Shown in pieces: positions 28,772-36,646 of a stretch of 64,000 nt of DNA. How positions within the stretch are numbered: the stretch's first letter is position 1; every line of letters starts with the position of its first letter. The stretch is from Blastocatellia bacterium AA13 (lineage in GTDB: Bacteria; Acidobacteriota; Blastocatellia; UBA7656): positions 1-64,000 of the forward strand of contig QHVH01000024.1 in the NCBI GenBank assembly GCA_003222245.1, written 5' to 3'. The notes below the pieces were generated by a model. That model searched no databases, was not told the DNA's origin, and saw only the letters and a program-made list of their open reading frames with translations. Made by a program: the position numbers and the translations under genes.

Positions 28772-29659
28772 ATGAAGCGTAATCTTCTTCCCCTGATCGC
28801 GATAACAATGCTGAGCGTGTCGCATGCTGCTCAGACCCAGCCGACGCCTCCTTCGACGGATATCTTTGTTGTCGATATCGTCGACCGCGCCAAGCTGAAA
28901 TTCGGCTTGCCGCGCAACATCACCAGGCGCGAAGGGTATGATAATCAGCCGGAGTTCATCGACGGCGGCCGCGGCCTCCTCTTCACTTCAATTCGAGAAG
29001 ATGGACAGGCCGACATCTACCGATACGACTTTCCAGGCGGCGCCATTACAAGGCTCATCTCTACTTCGGAGAGCGAGTACTCGCCTACTCTCACGCCGGA
29101 TGGCAAGCACTTTTCGGTGATCAGAGTAGAAGCGGACAAGTCGCAGCGGCTCTGGCGATTTCCCCTGGCGGGCGGAGCGCCCGAGTTGATTCTGAAAGAA
29201 ATCAAACCGGTAGGCTATCATTTGTGGCTCGATGAACACTCGCTTCTTCTATTTATTCTCGGTCGCCCCAACACGCTTCAGATTGCGGACGCTACTACTC
29301 AAAAGGCCGAATTGATTGCCTCGGACGCGGGCCGCTGTTTTCGCTGGATGCCGGGCCATAAGCTGGTCAGCTTCGTACAGAAGAAATCAGATCAGGAATC
29401 CTGGATCAATTCACTTGATATCAAGACTCGTGAAATCAAGCCCCTGGTCAAGACGATTCAGGGCAGCGAGGACTTCGCCTGGCTTTCGGACGGCTCACTG
29501 CTGATGGGCAAGGGTTCCAAGCTATACAGTTGGCGCGCTGGTGAAACCGAGTGGCGCGAAGTAGGAGATTTCTCCGCGGCGGGACTGACGGCAATCACAA
29601 GACTGGCGATTAGCCCTGCCGGCAATCAACTCGCGATTGTAGCGGAGCCTTTTCGCTAG
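28772..29659 (+). CDS. Exported TolB-like beta-propeller (PD40) protein
   Basis: The 295-residue product has a signal peptide (MKRNLLPLIAITML, ending near SHAAQTQ) and consists of PD40/WD40-like blades. Examples are YDNQPEFIDGGRGLLFTS, SEYSPTLTPDGKHFSVIR and a final LAISPAGNQLAIVAE. It has no catalytic domain, so it resembles the N-terminal propeller of an S9 peptidase standing alone, or a TolB-type scaffold. Its location between an exported esterase and a serine hydrolase suggests a role in the periplasm, but no partner can be named. Confidence 0.75.
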   Translation: MKRNLLPLIAITMLSVSHAAQTQPTPPSTDIFVVDIVDRAKLKFGLPRNITRREGYDNQPEFIDGGRGLLFTSIREDGQADIYRYDFPGGAITRLISTSESEYSPTLTPDGKHFSVIRVEADKSQRLWRFPLAGGAPELILKEIKPVGYHLWLDEHSLLLFILGRPNTLQIADATTQKAELIASDAGRCFRWMPGHKLVSFVQKKSDQESWINSLDIKTREIKPLVKTIQGSEDFAWLSDGSLLMGKGSKLYSWRAGETEWREVGDFSAAGLTAITRLAISPAGNQLAIVAEPFR

Positions 29660-29768
29660 CGGCAGTTCGAGAGCGCCCTTCAATGTAACAATTTCACAAA
29701 TTCGAAGAGGGGCATGCGCCGCTCTCCCTCCTATGATTTATTTCATTCTCCAATAAAGAGGAAACATC

Positions 29769-31127
29769 ATGAAGAAAACTCGGCTAATAACTAATCGAAT
29801 CGTTTGTCTGATTCTTGTTTCATTCGCATGCGCTTCCCTTGCTGTCGCGCAAGATCTCACGCCGAAGTTCGAAGAGTATATGAACGGTCTCATGAAGCAA
29901 GGCAAATTCAGCGGATCGGTGCTCATCGCGCGGGACGGCGCCGTACTATTCAGCAAGGGCTACGGGATGGCTAACCTCGAGCTGGATGTTCTAAACACGC
30001 CCGAGACTAAATTCCGGCTCGGTTCCATAACCAAGCAGTTCACCGCAACGGCGATACTGCTTCTTCAGGAGCGCGGCAAACTGAGCGTGCAAGATCCGCT
30101 TTGCAAGTACATAACCGATTGTCCGGCCGCCTGGAGTGAAGTAACGATACATCACCTGCTAAGCCACACGGGCGGTATTCCCAACTTCACGAACTTCGCG
30201 GACTACCAGAAGACGATGATGATTCCGACTACCGTCGAAAGTCTGATCGCTCGCTTCAAGGACAAGCCTCTCGATTTCAAGCCGGGCGAGAAGTGGGATT
30301 ACAGCAACTCCGGGTATGTGCTTCTTGGCTACATCATCGAGAAAGCATCGGGCATGAGTTACGAAGAGTTCCTGCGCAAGAACATCTTTGATCCTCTCAA
30401 AATGATGAATAGCGGCTACGACCATCACGCGACGATCCTGAAGAATCGCGCGACTGGCTATGAACCGAGAGGAAACAAGGTGCTCAACGCGTCATATATC
30501 GATATGACGATTCCTCACGGAGCCGGCGCGCTCTACTCGACCGTAGGCGACTTGCTGCTCTGGGACCAAGCGCTATACGGCGAAAAGCTGTTGTCGAAGA
30601 AATCGCTCGACGCGATGTTCACTCCGGTGAAGGACAATTACGGCTATGGATGGTTCATCAACAAGCAGTTCAATCGTAGTCACATCGGCCATGACGGAGG
30701 CATCAACGGCTTCAACACGTCGATCTCACGATATCCGGAACAGAAGCTGACGGTCGTGGTGCTCACGAATCTCGCCGGGTCGAACCCGCAACGGGTCGCC
30801 CATGACTTCGCCGCGATCGCGTTCGGCGAAACATACGAGATTCCTCACGAGCGCACGGCAATCAAAGTTGATTCGAAGATACTCGATACTTACACAGGCA
30901 AATATGAGCTTACGCCTCAGACAATACTCACGATAACCAACGACGATGGACGCCTTATGCTTCAGGCGTCCGGGCAGGGAAAGATCGAGCTCTTTGCCGA
31001 ATCCGAAATCAAATTCTTTTTGAAAGTGGTCGACGCCCAAATAACCTTCGTCAAGGATGACAAAGGCGCGGTTAACCAACTCGTCTTTCACCAGGGCCGC
31101 GACTTGATAGCAAAGAGAACTCCCTGA
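29769..31127 (+). CDS. Exported serine hydrolase, class C beta-lactamase fold
   Basis: The 452-residue protein has a signal peptide ending near ASLAVAQ. The catalytic motifs of the beta-lactamase/penicillin-binding-like fold are present: SxxK as S86-ITK89 (GSITKQFTA), YxN in WDYSNSGY, and HxG as GHDGGINGF. A C-terminal lipocalin-like extension of about 100 residues (from about 350) is common in this group. Members include esterases, D-aminopeptidases and peptidoglycan-related enzymes; true beta-lactam hydrolysis is unlikely for most. It belongs to the run of exported hydrolases. Confidence 0.85.
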   Translation: MKKTRLITNRIVCLILVSFACASLAVAQDLTPKFEEYMNGLMKQGKFSGSVLIARDGAVLFSKGYGMANLELDVLNTPETKFRLGSITKQFTATAILLLQERGKLSVQDPLCKYITDCPAAWSEVTIHHLLSHTGGIPNFTNFADYQKTMMIPTTVESLIARFKDKPLDFKPGEKWDYSNSGYVLLGYIIEKASGMSYEEFLRKNIFDPLKMMNSGYDHHATILKNRATGYEPRGNKVLNASYIDMTIPHGAGALYSTVGDLLLWDQALYGEKLLSKKSLDAMFTPVKDNYGYGWFINKQFNRSHIGHDGGINGFNTSISRYPEQKLTVVVLTNLAGSNPQRVAHDFAAIAFGETYEIPHERTAIKVDSKILDTYTGKYELTPQTILTITNDDGRLMLQASGQGKIELFAESEIKFFLKVVDAQITFVKDDKGAVNQLVFHQGRDLIAKRTP

Positions 31128-31249
31128 TCCGGTTTGCGGCTCCATCGCCCAACAGGATCGCATACGGCTTAAGCGGCTTCTACTGTTGATCTCCGAATTT
31201 CTTTGGCGTAAGGTTCGAAGCCGTACAAATTCCCTTCAGGAGGAATTGC

Positions 31250-33169
31250 GTGTCGAAGATAGGTCCTTTGAGAATCTTTTGCGTGGCTGCTTTGCTAACG
31301 CCCGCATTGCTATCGGTCTATCCGCAGGTTGCGACGCCCACTTCGGAGAACGTCCGCGCGCGCTATACGAAATACGAGTATATGGTTCCGATGCGCGACG
31401 GCGTCCGGATTTTTACCTCCGTCTACGCTCCAAAGGACAAGTCTCAAACATATCCATTCCTCCTGACGAGGACGCCCTATAGCGTGGGGCCCTATGGAGT
31501 CGACAACTACCGCGAGGCGCTCGGCCCATCCGAGCAATTCGAGCGAGAAGGCTTCATATTCGTTTACCAGGACGCGCGCGGCCGATACATGTCCGAAGGC
31601 GAGTTTCAACAAGTGCGCCCGCACATTCAAAACAAGACCGGTCCGAAAGACGTCGACGAAAGCAGCGATACCTACGACACAATCGAATGGCTGCTGAAGA
31701 ACATACCGAATAACAACGGCCGCGTCGGTATGATCGGCATCTCGCAGCCGGGCTTTCACGTGGCCGCCAGCATCATCGACTCTCATCCCGCCCTCAAGTG
31801 CGCTTCACCCCAAGCGCCTACAGCCGACTACTATATGGGAGACGACGTCTATCACAACGGGGCTTTTATGCTTGCGGCGAATTTTGGATTCTACTCCGTG
31901 TTCAAGCCTCGCAAGGACGGCCCTGAACCGCCGGCGCGCCGAATCCCGTTCGATCCCGGCACACCCGACGGCTACAACTTCTATATGAAGGTCGGCCCCT
32001 TGGCCGAGGCGAACAAGAAGTACTTCAACGGAGACGCCGACTACTTTCAGGAAATCGTCGATCATCCGAACTACGACGCGTTCTGGCAAAAGCGCTCGCT
32101 CTGGAAGCTCATGAAGAACGTCAAGTGCGCCGTGCTCAACGTAGGCGGCTGGTTTGACGCCGAGGATCCGATGGGTCCGCTCCATACCTATCGCTCGATT
32201 GAACGAAACGATCCAGGCGCCGACAATCTGCTTGTGATGGGCCCGTGGTGCCACGGCTGCTGGTCGCGAGGAGACGGAGACAAGCTCGGAAACGTGAGCT
32301 TCGCCGTGAAGACTTCGGCTTACTTCAGGGATCGAATTCAATATCCGTTCTTCGCGCGCTACCTCAAGGAGCGTTCGGCGAATCTTCCAAAGGCATCGAT
32401 GTTTCTCACCGGAATTAATGAGTGGCGCCAGTTCAGCGAATGGCCGCCAAAGGATGCCGTTCCGATGACGCTCTATCTCAGCGCCGGCGGAAGATTAAAC
32501 ACTCAGCCGCCCGCCGAATCCGGCCAGAATGCCTTCGACGAATATGTAAGCGATCCGAACCGGCCCGTGCCCTATCTCGGTTACATAGTTGAAGACATGA
32601 CTCACGATTACATGACGGACGATCAGCGATTCGCATCGGAAAGACCCGACGTGCTGGTTTACGAGACGGAGCCGCTCGACGACGACCTCACAATCGCGGG
32701 GCCAATTAAGATAAACCTCAACATATCGACTACAGGCGCCGACTCGGACTTCGTCGTGAAGCTCATCGACGTTTATCCGGGAACGTATCCAAGTCCAAAG
32801 CCGCCCGAAGGCCAGCCCGTTCCATCGAACTTCATAAAGATGGGGGGGTATCAGCAGCTAGTCCGAGGCGAACCGTTTCGCGGCAAGTTCAGAAAGAGTT
32901 TTGAGAAGCCTGAACCGTTCACGCCTGGTCAGCCGGCTGCGATCAGCTACGAGACACCGGACGTTTTCCACACGTTTCGAAGGGGTCATCGAGTAATGAT
33001 TCACGTGCAGAGTTCGTGGTTTCCGCTTATCGATCGTAACCCGCAGAAGTTTGTAGAGATTCCAAAGGCGACGGCGGCCGACTATCAGAAAGCAACACAG
33101 CACGTGTTTCGGTCCCGGAATCTCAATTCTTCTATAACAGTTCTGGTCGAAGGAAAACCGCTGAAGTAG
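31250..33169 (+). CDS. Exported CocE/NonD family (S15-type) hydrolase
   Basis: The 639-residue protein starts at GTG with CAGGAGG upstream and carries a signal peptide. The catalytic domain begins KYEYMVPMRDGVRIFTSVYAP, the family hallmark. The nucleophile serine lies in GMIGISQPGF, where most relatives have GxSYxG. A C-terminal jelly-roll module starts near 480. It probably hydrolyses acyl esters or peptide amides such as alpha-amino acid esters; some relatives are glutaryl-7-ACA acylases. It ends the run of exported hydrolases and is followed by 570 bases of repeat-rich intergenic DNA. Confidence 0.88.
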   Translation: MSKIGPLRIFCVAALLTPALLSVYPQVATPTSENVRARYTKYEYMVPMRDGVRIFTSVYAPKDKSQTYPFLLTRTPYSVGPYGVDNYREALGPSEQFEREGFIFVYQDARGRYMSEGEFQQVRPHIQNKTGPKDVDESSDTYDTIEWLLKNIPNNNGRVGMIGISQPGFHVAASIIDSHPALKCASPQAPTADYYMGDDVYHNGAFMLAANFGFYSVFKPRKDGPEPPARRIPFDPGTPDGYNFYMKVGPLAEANKKYFNGDADYFQEIVDHPNYDAFWQKRSLWKLMKNVKCAVLNVGGWFDAEDPMGPLHTYRSIERNDPGADNLLVMGPWCHGCWSRGDGDKLGNVSFAVKTSAYFRDRIQYPFFARYLKERSANLPKASMFLTGINEWRQFSEWPPKDAVPMTLYLSAGGRLNTQPPAESGQNAFDEYVSDPNRPVPYLGYIVEDMTHDYMTDDQRFASERPDVLVYETEPLDDDLTIAGPIKINLNISTTGADSDFVVKLIDVYPGTYPSPKPPEGQPVPSNFIKMGGYQQLVRGEPFRGKFRKSFEKPEPFTPGQPAAISYETPDVFHTFRRGHRVMIHVQSSWFPLIDRNPQKFVEIPKATAADYQKATQHVFRSRNLNSSITVLVEGKPLK

Positions 33170-33241
33170 CGCATCGAACGCGGGGTGATGCGCCGGCTTT
33201 TGGCTGGCGCTCGCCCAGTCACATCCGCGTGTTGAGAGATC

Positions 33242-33447
33242 GTGCTTATGTAGGCCTGAAAGGCCGACTATAAAATAGCCAGGGGCAAGCGCGTAGCGCG
33301 CCGCCCCTGGTTCCAGCCCCAATGCCCTCTAGCGCTGAAGGCGCGATATAAGCACTTCGATACCGCGTTGCGTGAAAACTAACAATCTTCCTACGAAACG
33401 TTCATTTCGCACGTTGAGAGCGCGGACCTATTTGCTCCTCGATTCTC
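33242..33447. repeat. Dispersed repeat A, full copy 1
   Basis: A structured intergenic element of about 200 bases. Its left part contains GGCC-tgaaa-GGCC, then CCAGGGGC paired with GCCCCTGG, then a CGC/GCG hairpin. The first 114 bases are bounded by GTGCTTAT (33242-33249) and its inverse ATAAGCAC (33348-33355). Similarity to the second copy (43997-44190) continues past that boundary through ACGAAACGTTC and GCTCCTCGATTC, so the inverted ends are not the true limits of the element. No open frame of interest. Together with repeat B it fills the 570-base gap 33170-33739. Confidence 0.75.
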
Positions 33448-33550
33448 CATAAAATCACTCGGTCTTTCTTCTCTCGTGCCGCTTCTGAGCTGCACAGATA
33501 TAAAACTGCGCCTTTCTCCCCCTTCCCCTTCGGAAACAGAATCCTAACTC

Positions 33551-33677
33551 GCACCGGGGGCTGCGCTGCGCTGGCCCCCGGCTATTAACGCGTTCCCTTT
33601 CAGGGAACAACGCGCACTGAAGTGCGCGAACGCAGGCAGGATGGCTGCGCTCCCAGGGCGGGCATGGAGGCCCGCCC
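33551..33677. repeat. Dispersed repeat B, third copy, plus two hairpins
   Basis: The 59-base unit 33551-33609 matches the two units at 13.5 kb almost base for base. It is followed by two more strong hairpins: CGCGCACT (33611-33618) with AGTGCGCG (33621-33628), and GGGCGGGC (33656-33663) with GCCCGCCC (33670-33677). The chain of hairpins may stop transcription from the CocE gene on one side and thiO on the other; this is inference. Confidence 0.75.
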
Positions 33678-33739
33678 CTACAATGCTTTTCACCGCTCCA
33701 TAGTCTTCGGCAACGACATAGATGATTCTGACCTTCTTC

Positions 33740-34867
33740 TCAACTGCTCTTATTCATCGGCTGTTTCGATTCGAATCGCTGCCAGTTGAAACGGTCCATA
33801 TAAGCAGGCATTGCTCCGTTGATCACGGCCTCCTTGATCGCATCGGCCGTGATGGGCGCAAGCAGAATCCCGTTTCTGAAGTGTCCCGTCGCGATGAAGA
33901 GGTTCTCCAGCGGAGCAGGACCCATTATCGGACAATGATCCGGTGTATCCGGTCTGAAGCCGCACCACATCTCCGTCACTTCGCAGTCCGCTATCGCCGG
34001 GGCCAACTCAATGGCCGCTGTCATCAGAGAATTCATCGCGGCCGCGGTAACCTGTCGACTATAGCCCGCGTATTCAACCGTGGCTCCGATAAGTATGCGT
34101 CCGTCGAGCCTCGGCACGACGTAGACCTTGCTGGAGTGAAGCACTCGCGACATTGTGAGGCCGCCTTTGACTGCCAGCATTTGTCCGCGAGCCGGTACTA
34201 CTTCGAGATTCATTCCGACTGTTGATAACAACCTGCTCGACCAGCAGCCGGTCGCGACGATGACCGACCCGGCGGTAAATAGTTCCCCGGAGCACGAGAC
34301 TCCGATGGCTCTATTTCCTTCCGCGGCGATCTGAGTCACCTCGCGGTTATCGACTATTCCGACATCCAGTTTTGCAAGCGCGGCAGCCAATGACCGCATC
34401 AGCTTTCGGTTTTCGACTTGATGATCGTCCGGCAGAAAGAGGCCCCCTAGCGCAGCCGGCGTAGCCGAAGGCTCGATGCGCCGCGCTTCTTCGGCCGAGA
34501 CCAGCTCGGCCCGGAGACCCAATGCGTTTTGAGCTCTGGAGCAGACCGCGAATTCATGAAGATCGTCGTCGCGCAGTGCGATGCAGACGGTCCCTTCCGC
34601 TCTATATTCGGAATCGATCCCGGAGATGTCGCGCAATTCGTCGGTGAAATCGCGATAAAGCGCGCGGCTCCGAATACCTATTTCGAACAGAGGCTCCTTA
34701 CCCGTGGTCTCCGATTGAGGAGTCAGCATTCCGGCTGCCGCCCAGGAAGCTTCTCGCCCGAGCGCTCCTCGCTCAATCAGGGTGACCTTCAAACCGGACT
34801 GAGCCAGCCTGAGCGCGATGGAGCATCCGATTATTCCGCCGCCAATTATGATCGTGTCTGGATTCAT
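33740..34867 (-). CDS. thiO: Glycine oxidase ThiO (FAD-dependent)
   Basis: With the start at the ATG at 34867 the product has 375 residues and begins directly with the FAD-binding Rossmann motif (TIIIGGGIIGCSIALRLAQSG). ThiO oxidises glycine to iminoacetate-derived glyoxylate imine for the thiazole part of thiamine. Family segments are GREASWAAAGML, the VVPARGQMLAV segment and the C-terminal GFRPDTPDHCPIMGP and GHFRNGILLAP. A longer in-frame start at 34987 would add about 40 residues with no homology. No other thiamine gene is in the window. It is divergent from the TetR regulator gene across 146 bases. Other glycine/D-amino acid oxidases of the same family are possible. Confidence 0.85.
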   Translation of the reverse strand: MNPDTIIIGGGIIGCSIALRLAQSGLKVTLIERGALGREASWAAAGMLTPQSETTGKEPLFEIGIRSRALYRDFTDELRDISGIDSEYRAEGTVCIALRDDDLHEFAVCSRAQNALGLRAELVSAEEARRIEPSATPAALGGLFLPDDHQVENRKLMRSLAAALAKLDVGIVDNREVTQIAAEGNRAIGVSCSGELFTAGSVIVATGCWSSRLLSTVGMNLEVVPARGQMLAVKGGLTMSRVLHSSKVYVVPRLDGRILIGATVEYAGYSRQVTAAAMNSLMTAAIELAPAIADCEVTEMWCGFRPDTPDHCPIMGPAPLENLFIATGHFRNGILLAPITADAIKEAVINGAMPAYMDRFNWQRFESKQPMNKSS

Positions 34868-34906
34868 CGCGGAAATCCTAACACCTCGCGCCGGAATTGA
34901 TCGACT

Positions 34907-34924
34907 GGCGGCGCCGGCGCCGCC
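34907..34924. promoter_or_regulatory. 18-base perfect palindrome upstream of thiO
   Basis: GGCGGCGCCGGCGCCGCC reads identically on both strands. It lies 40 bases upstream of the thiO start in the divergent thiO-tetR gap and could form a leader hairpin or be a protein site. No role can be shown. Confidence 0.35.
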
Positions 34925-34979
34925 GGCGAAAGGCGCGTTCCTAACCCACCTTGACGAACGGTGTATGCGCCGAATAACA

Positions 34980-34995
34980 TCGAACACTCGTTCGA
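34980..34995. promoter_or_regulatory. Candidate operator of the TetR regulator
   Basis: TCGAAC and GTTCGA form a perfect inverted repeat with a four-base spacer (actc), ending 18 bases before the TetR gene start. Position and shape fit autoregulation by a TetR dimer. I did not find a second copy before the first crotonase gene at 35.8 kb. Confidence 0.4.
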
Positions 34996-35013
34996 ATTAA
35001 TCGCGGCGCGGTT

Positions 35014-35676
35014 ATGTCCAACGACTCGCAATCCAAACACGATCAAAAGCTCGTTCATGTCCTCAAGACATCGGCGGCGATCTTCGCCGAAAAGGGATAT
35101 CACTCGACCAGCATTCGGGACATCTCCCGCGCGACAAAAATGAGTCTGGCCGGCTTGTACTATTACTTCGCCAGCAAGGAAGAGCTTCTCTTCCTGATTC
35201 AGGACCATTGCTTCAGCACGGTGACCATGGACTGCAAACGGCTGATTGCCGGAGTTGAAGACCCAATTCAAAAACTGAAGCTCGTCGTCGAAAACCACCT
35301 GAACTATTTCGTTAAAAATATGAACGAGATGAAGGTGCTTTCGCACGAAGCCAACTCGATTACGGGCGACTGGTTCAAAAAGGTCAACTCCAAGAAGAGA
35401 CAATATGTCGACCTGGTAAAGAATCTCCTTGGCGAGATAGCGCGCTCGCAGGAGGTCAAAGGGATCGACCTCCGTGTCGCAACCTTCTCGCTCTTCGGAA
35501 TGATGAATTGGATCTATAACTGGTACGACCCGCGCAAGGACGCGGACGTAACCGAGCTTGCGCGAAACATCACGAGAATATTTTTGTCGGGCTTTCTCGG
35601 AAGCGTCCTGCCGGAAGCCGCCGAGACCGGTCGCGAGTCTCACCTGGAGAGGCCGGTCTCTGTATGGCCTCAGTGA
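35014..35676 (+). CDS. TetR family transcriptional regulator
   Basis: This 220-residue repressor-type protein has an N-terminal TetR helix-turn-helix (about residues 14-60: FAEKGYHSTSIRDISRATKMSLAGLYYYFASKEELL). The C-terminal helical ligand domain is of the type found in regulators of acyl-CoA metabolism (KstR2/FadR/PaaR-like). It stands at the head of a row of crotonase, aldehyde dehydrogenase and hydroxyacyl-CoA dehydrogenase genes, so an acyl-CoA or aryl-CoA inducer is likely. The candidate operator just upstream suggests self-control. It is divergent from thiO, which may be coincidental. Confidence 0.85.
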   Translation: MSNDSQSKHDQKLVHVLKTSAAIFAEKGYHSTSIRDISRATKMSLAGLYYYFASKEELLFLIQDHCFSTVTMDCKRLIAGVEDPIQKLKLVVENHLNYFVKNMNEMKVLSHEANSITGDWFKKVNSKKRQYVDLVKNLLGEIARSQEVKGIDLRVATFSLFGMMNWIYNWYDPRKDADVTELARNITRIFLSGFLGSVLPEAAETGRESHLERPVSVWPQ

Positions 35677-35804
35677 GAGGACAAGCGTCAGGCGGTTGCC
35701 CTGTAAGTTAACGAGCGACAAGCCCGACTATGACGAAAACGAACGATAGAACCGGAAGCCCGCGCAATCGAGCGATATTGTTCTAAGCACAATCTGGAGG
35801 ATTT

Positions 35805-36608
35805 ATGACAAGCGAAGCGATCGCAACCAAGCTGGTCAACTACACCGCCGATAACGGCATTGCCGTGATCACAATCAACGACCCGCCCGCGAACACCTAC
35901 ACCTATGAAATGATGCGCGATCTGGACGATGCCATCCTGGACGCCCGTCTTGACGAAGATGTACACGTCATGGTGATTCGAGGCGCGGGCGAAAAGTTCT
36001 TCTGCGCGGGAGCGAACATCAAGATGTTGCAGTCGGCTACAGCCGAGTTTCGCTACTTTTTCAGCCTTCACGGAAACGAGACATTAATGAGGCTCGAGAA
36101 CACGAGAAAGCTCGTGATCGCGGCCATCAATGGTCACGCCGTGGGCGGCGGACTCGAGATTGCGCTTGCCTGCGATATACGGATCGCAAAGAGAGGCCCC
36201 GCGACGCTCGGCCTTCCCGAAATCAATCTGGGCCTCTTGCCGGGAATGGGAGGCACTCAGCGGCTTCCTCGAATCGTCGGTAAAGCAAGAGGTCTCGAGC
36301 TGCTCGCCACCGGAAAGACCATTTCGGTGGATGAAGCCAAAGAGATGGGCCTGGTCAATCACGTATTCGAGGAAGAAGGCTTCTTCGACAAAGTGCTTGA
36401 ATACGCGCGTCAATTCATCCCGCCGGCGAAGGCAAGCAAGGCGGTCGGCTTGATAAAGAGAGCGGTTCAAACCGGCCTCGAGTTGCCGCAAGCCGAAGCG
36501 CTCGCGCTGGAGCGAGAGCTATTGCAGCGGCTCTTCGAAAGCGACGACGCGGAAGAAGGCCTGAAGGCCTACGCACAAAAGCGCCAGGCCCAGTTCAAAG
36601 GAAACTAG
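35805..36608 (+). CDS. Enoyl-CoA hydratase (crotonase fold), both catalytic Glu present
   Basis: The 267-residue protein has the CoA/oxyanion segment FFCAGANIKML. The two catalytic glutamates of true enoyl-CoA hydratases are present, in GGGLEIALACDIRIA and in LGLPEINLGLLPGMGGTQRL. It would add water across 2-enoyl-CoA in beta-oxidation or the lower part of an aromatic-CoA pathway. AATCTGGAGG lies before the ATG. It follows the TetR gene by 128 bases and opens the catabolic row. It is one of four crotonase-fold paralogues here, and the only one besides that at 42.2 kb with an intact active site. Confidence 0.9.
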   Translation: MTSEAIATKLVNYTADNGIAVITINDPPANTYTYEMMRDLDDAILDARLDEDVHVMVIRGAGEKFFCAGANIKMLQSATAEFRYFFSLHGNETLMRLENTRKLVIAAINGHAVGGGLEIALACDIRIAKRGPATLGLPEINLGLLPGMGGTQRLPRIVGKARGLELLATGKTISVDEAKEMGLVNHVFEEEGFFDKVLEYARQFIPPAKASKAVGLIKRAVQTGLELPQAEALALERELLQRLFESDDAEEGLKAYAQKRQAQFKGN

Positions 36609-36646
36609 TCAAGTTATGACGAGTGACAGAATCACAGGAGAATGAA

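Noticed and set aside
33242-33355. A 114-base MITE with 8-base inverted ends
   Set aside because: Similarity to the second copy extends beyond the inverted ends, and that copy lacks them, so they do not delimit a transposable unit.
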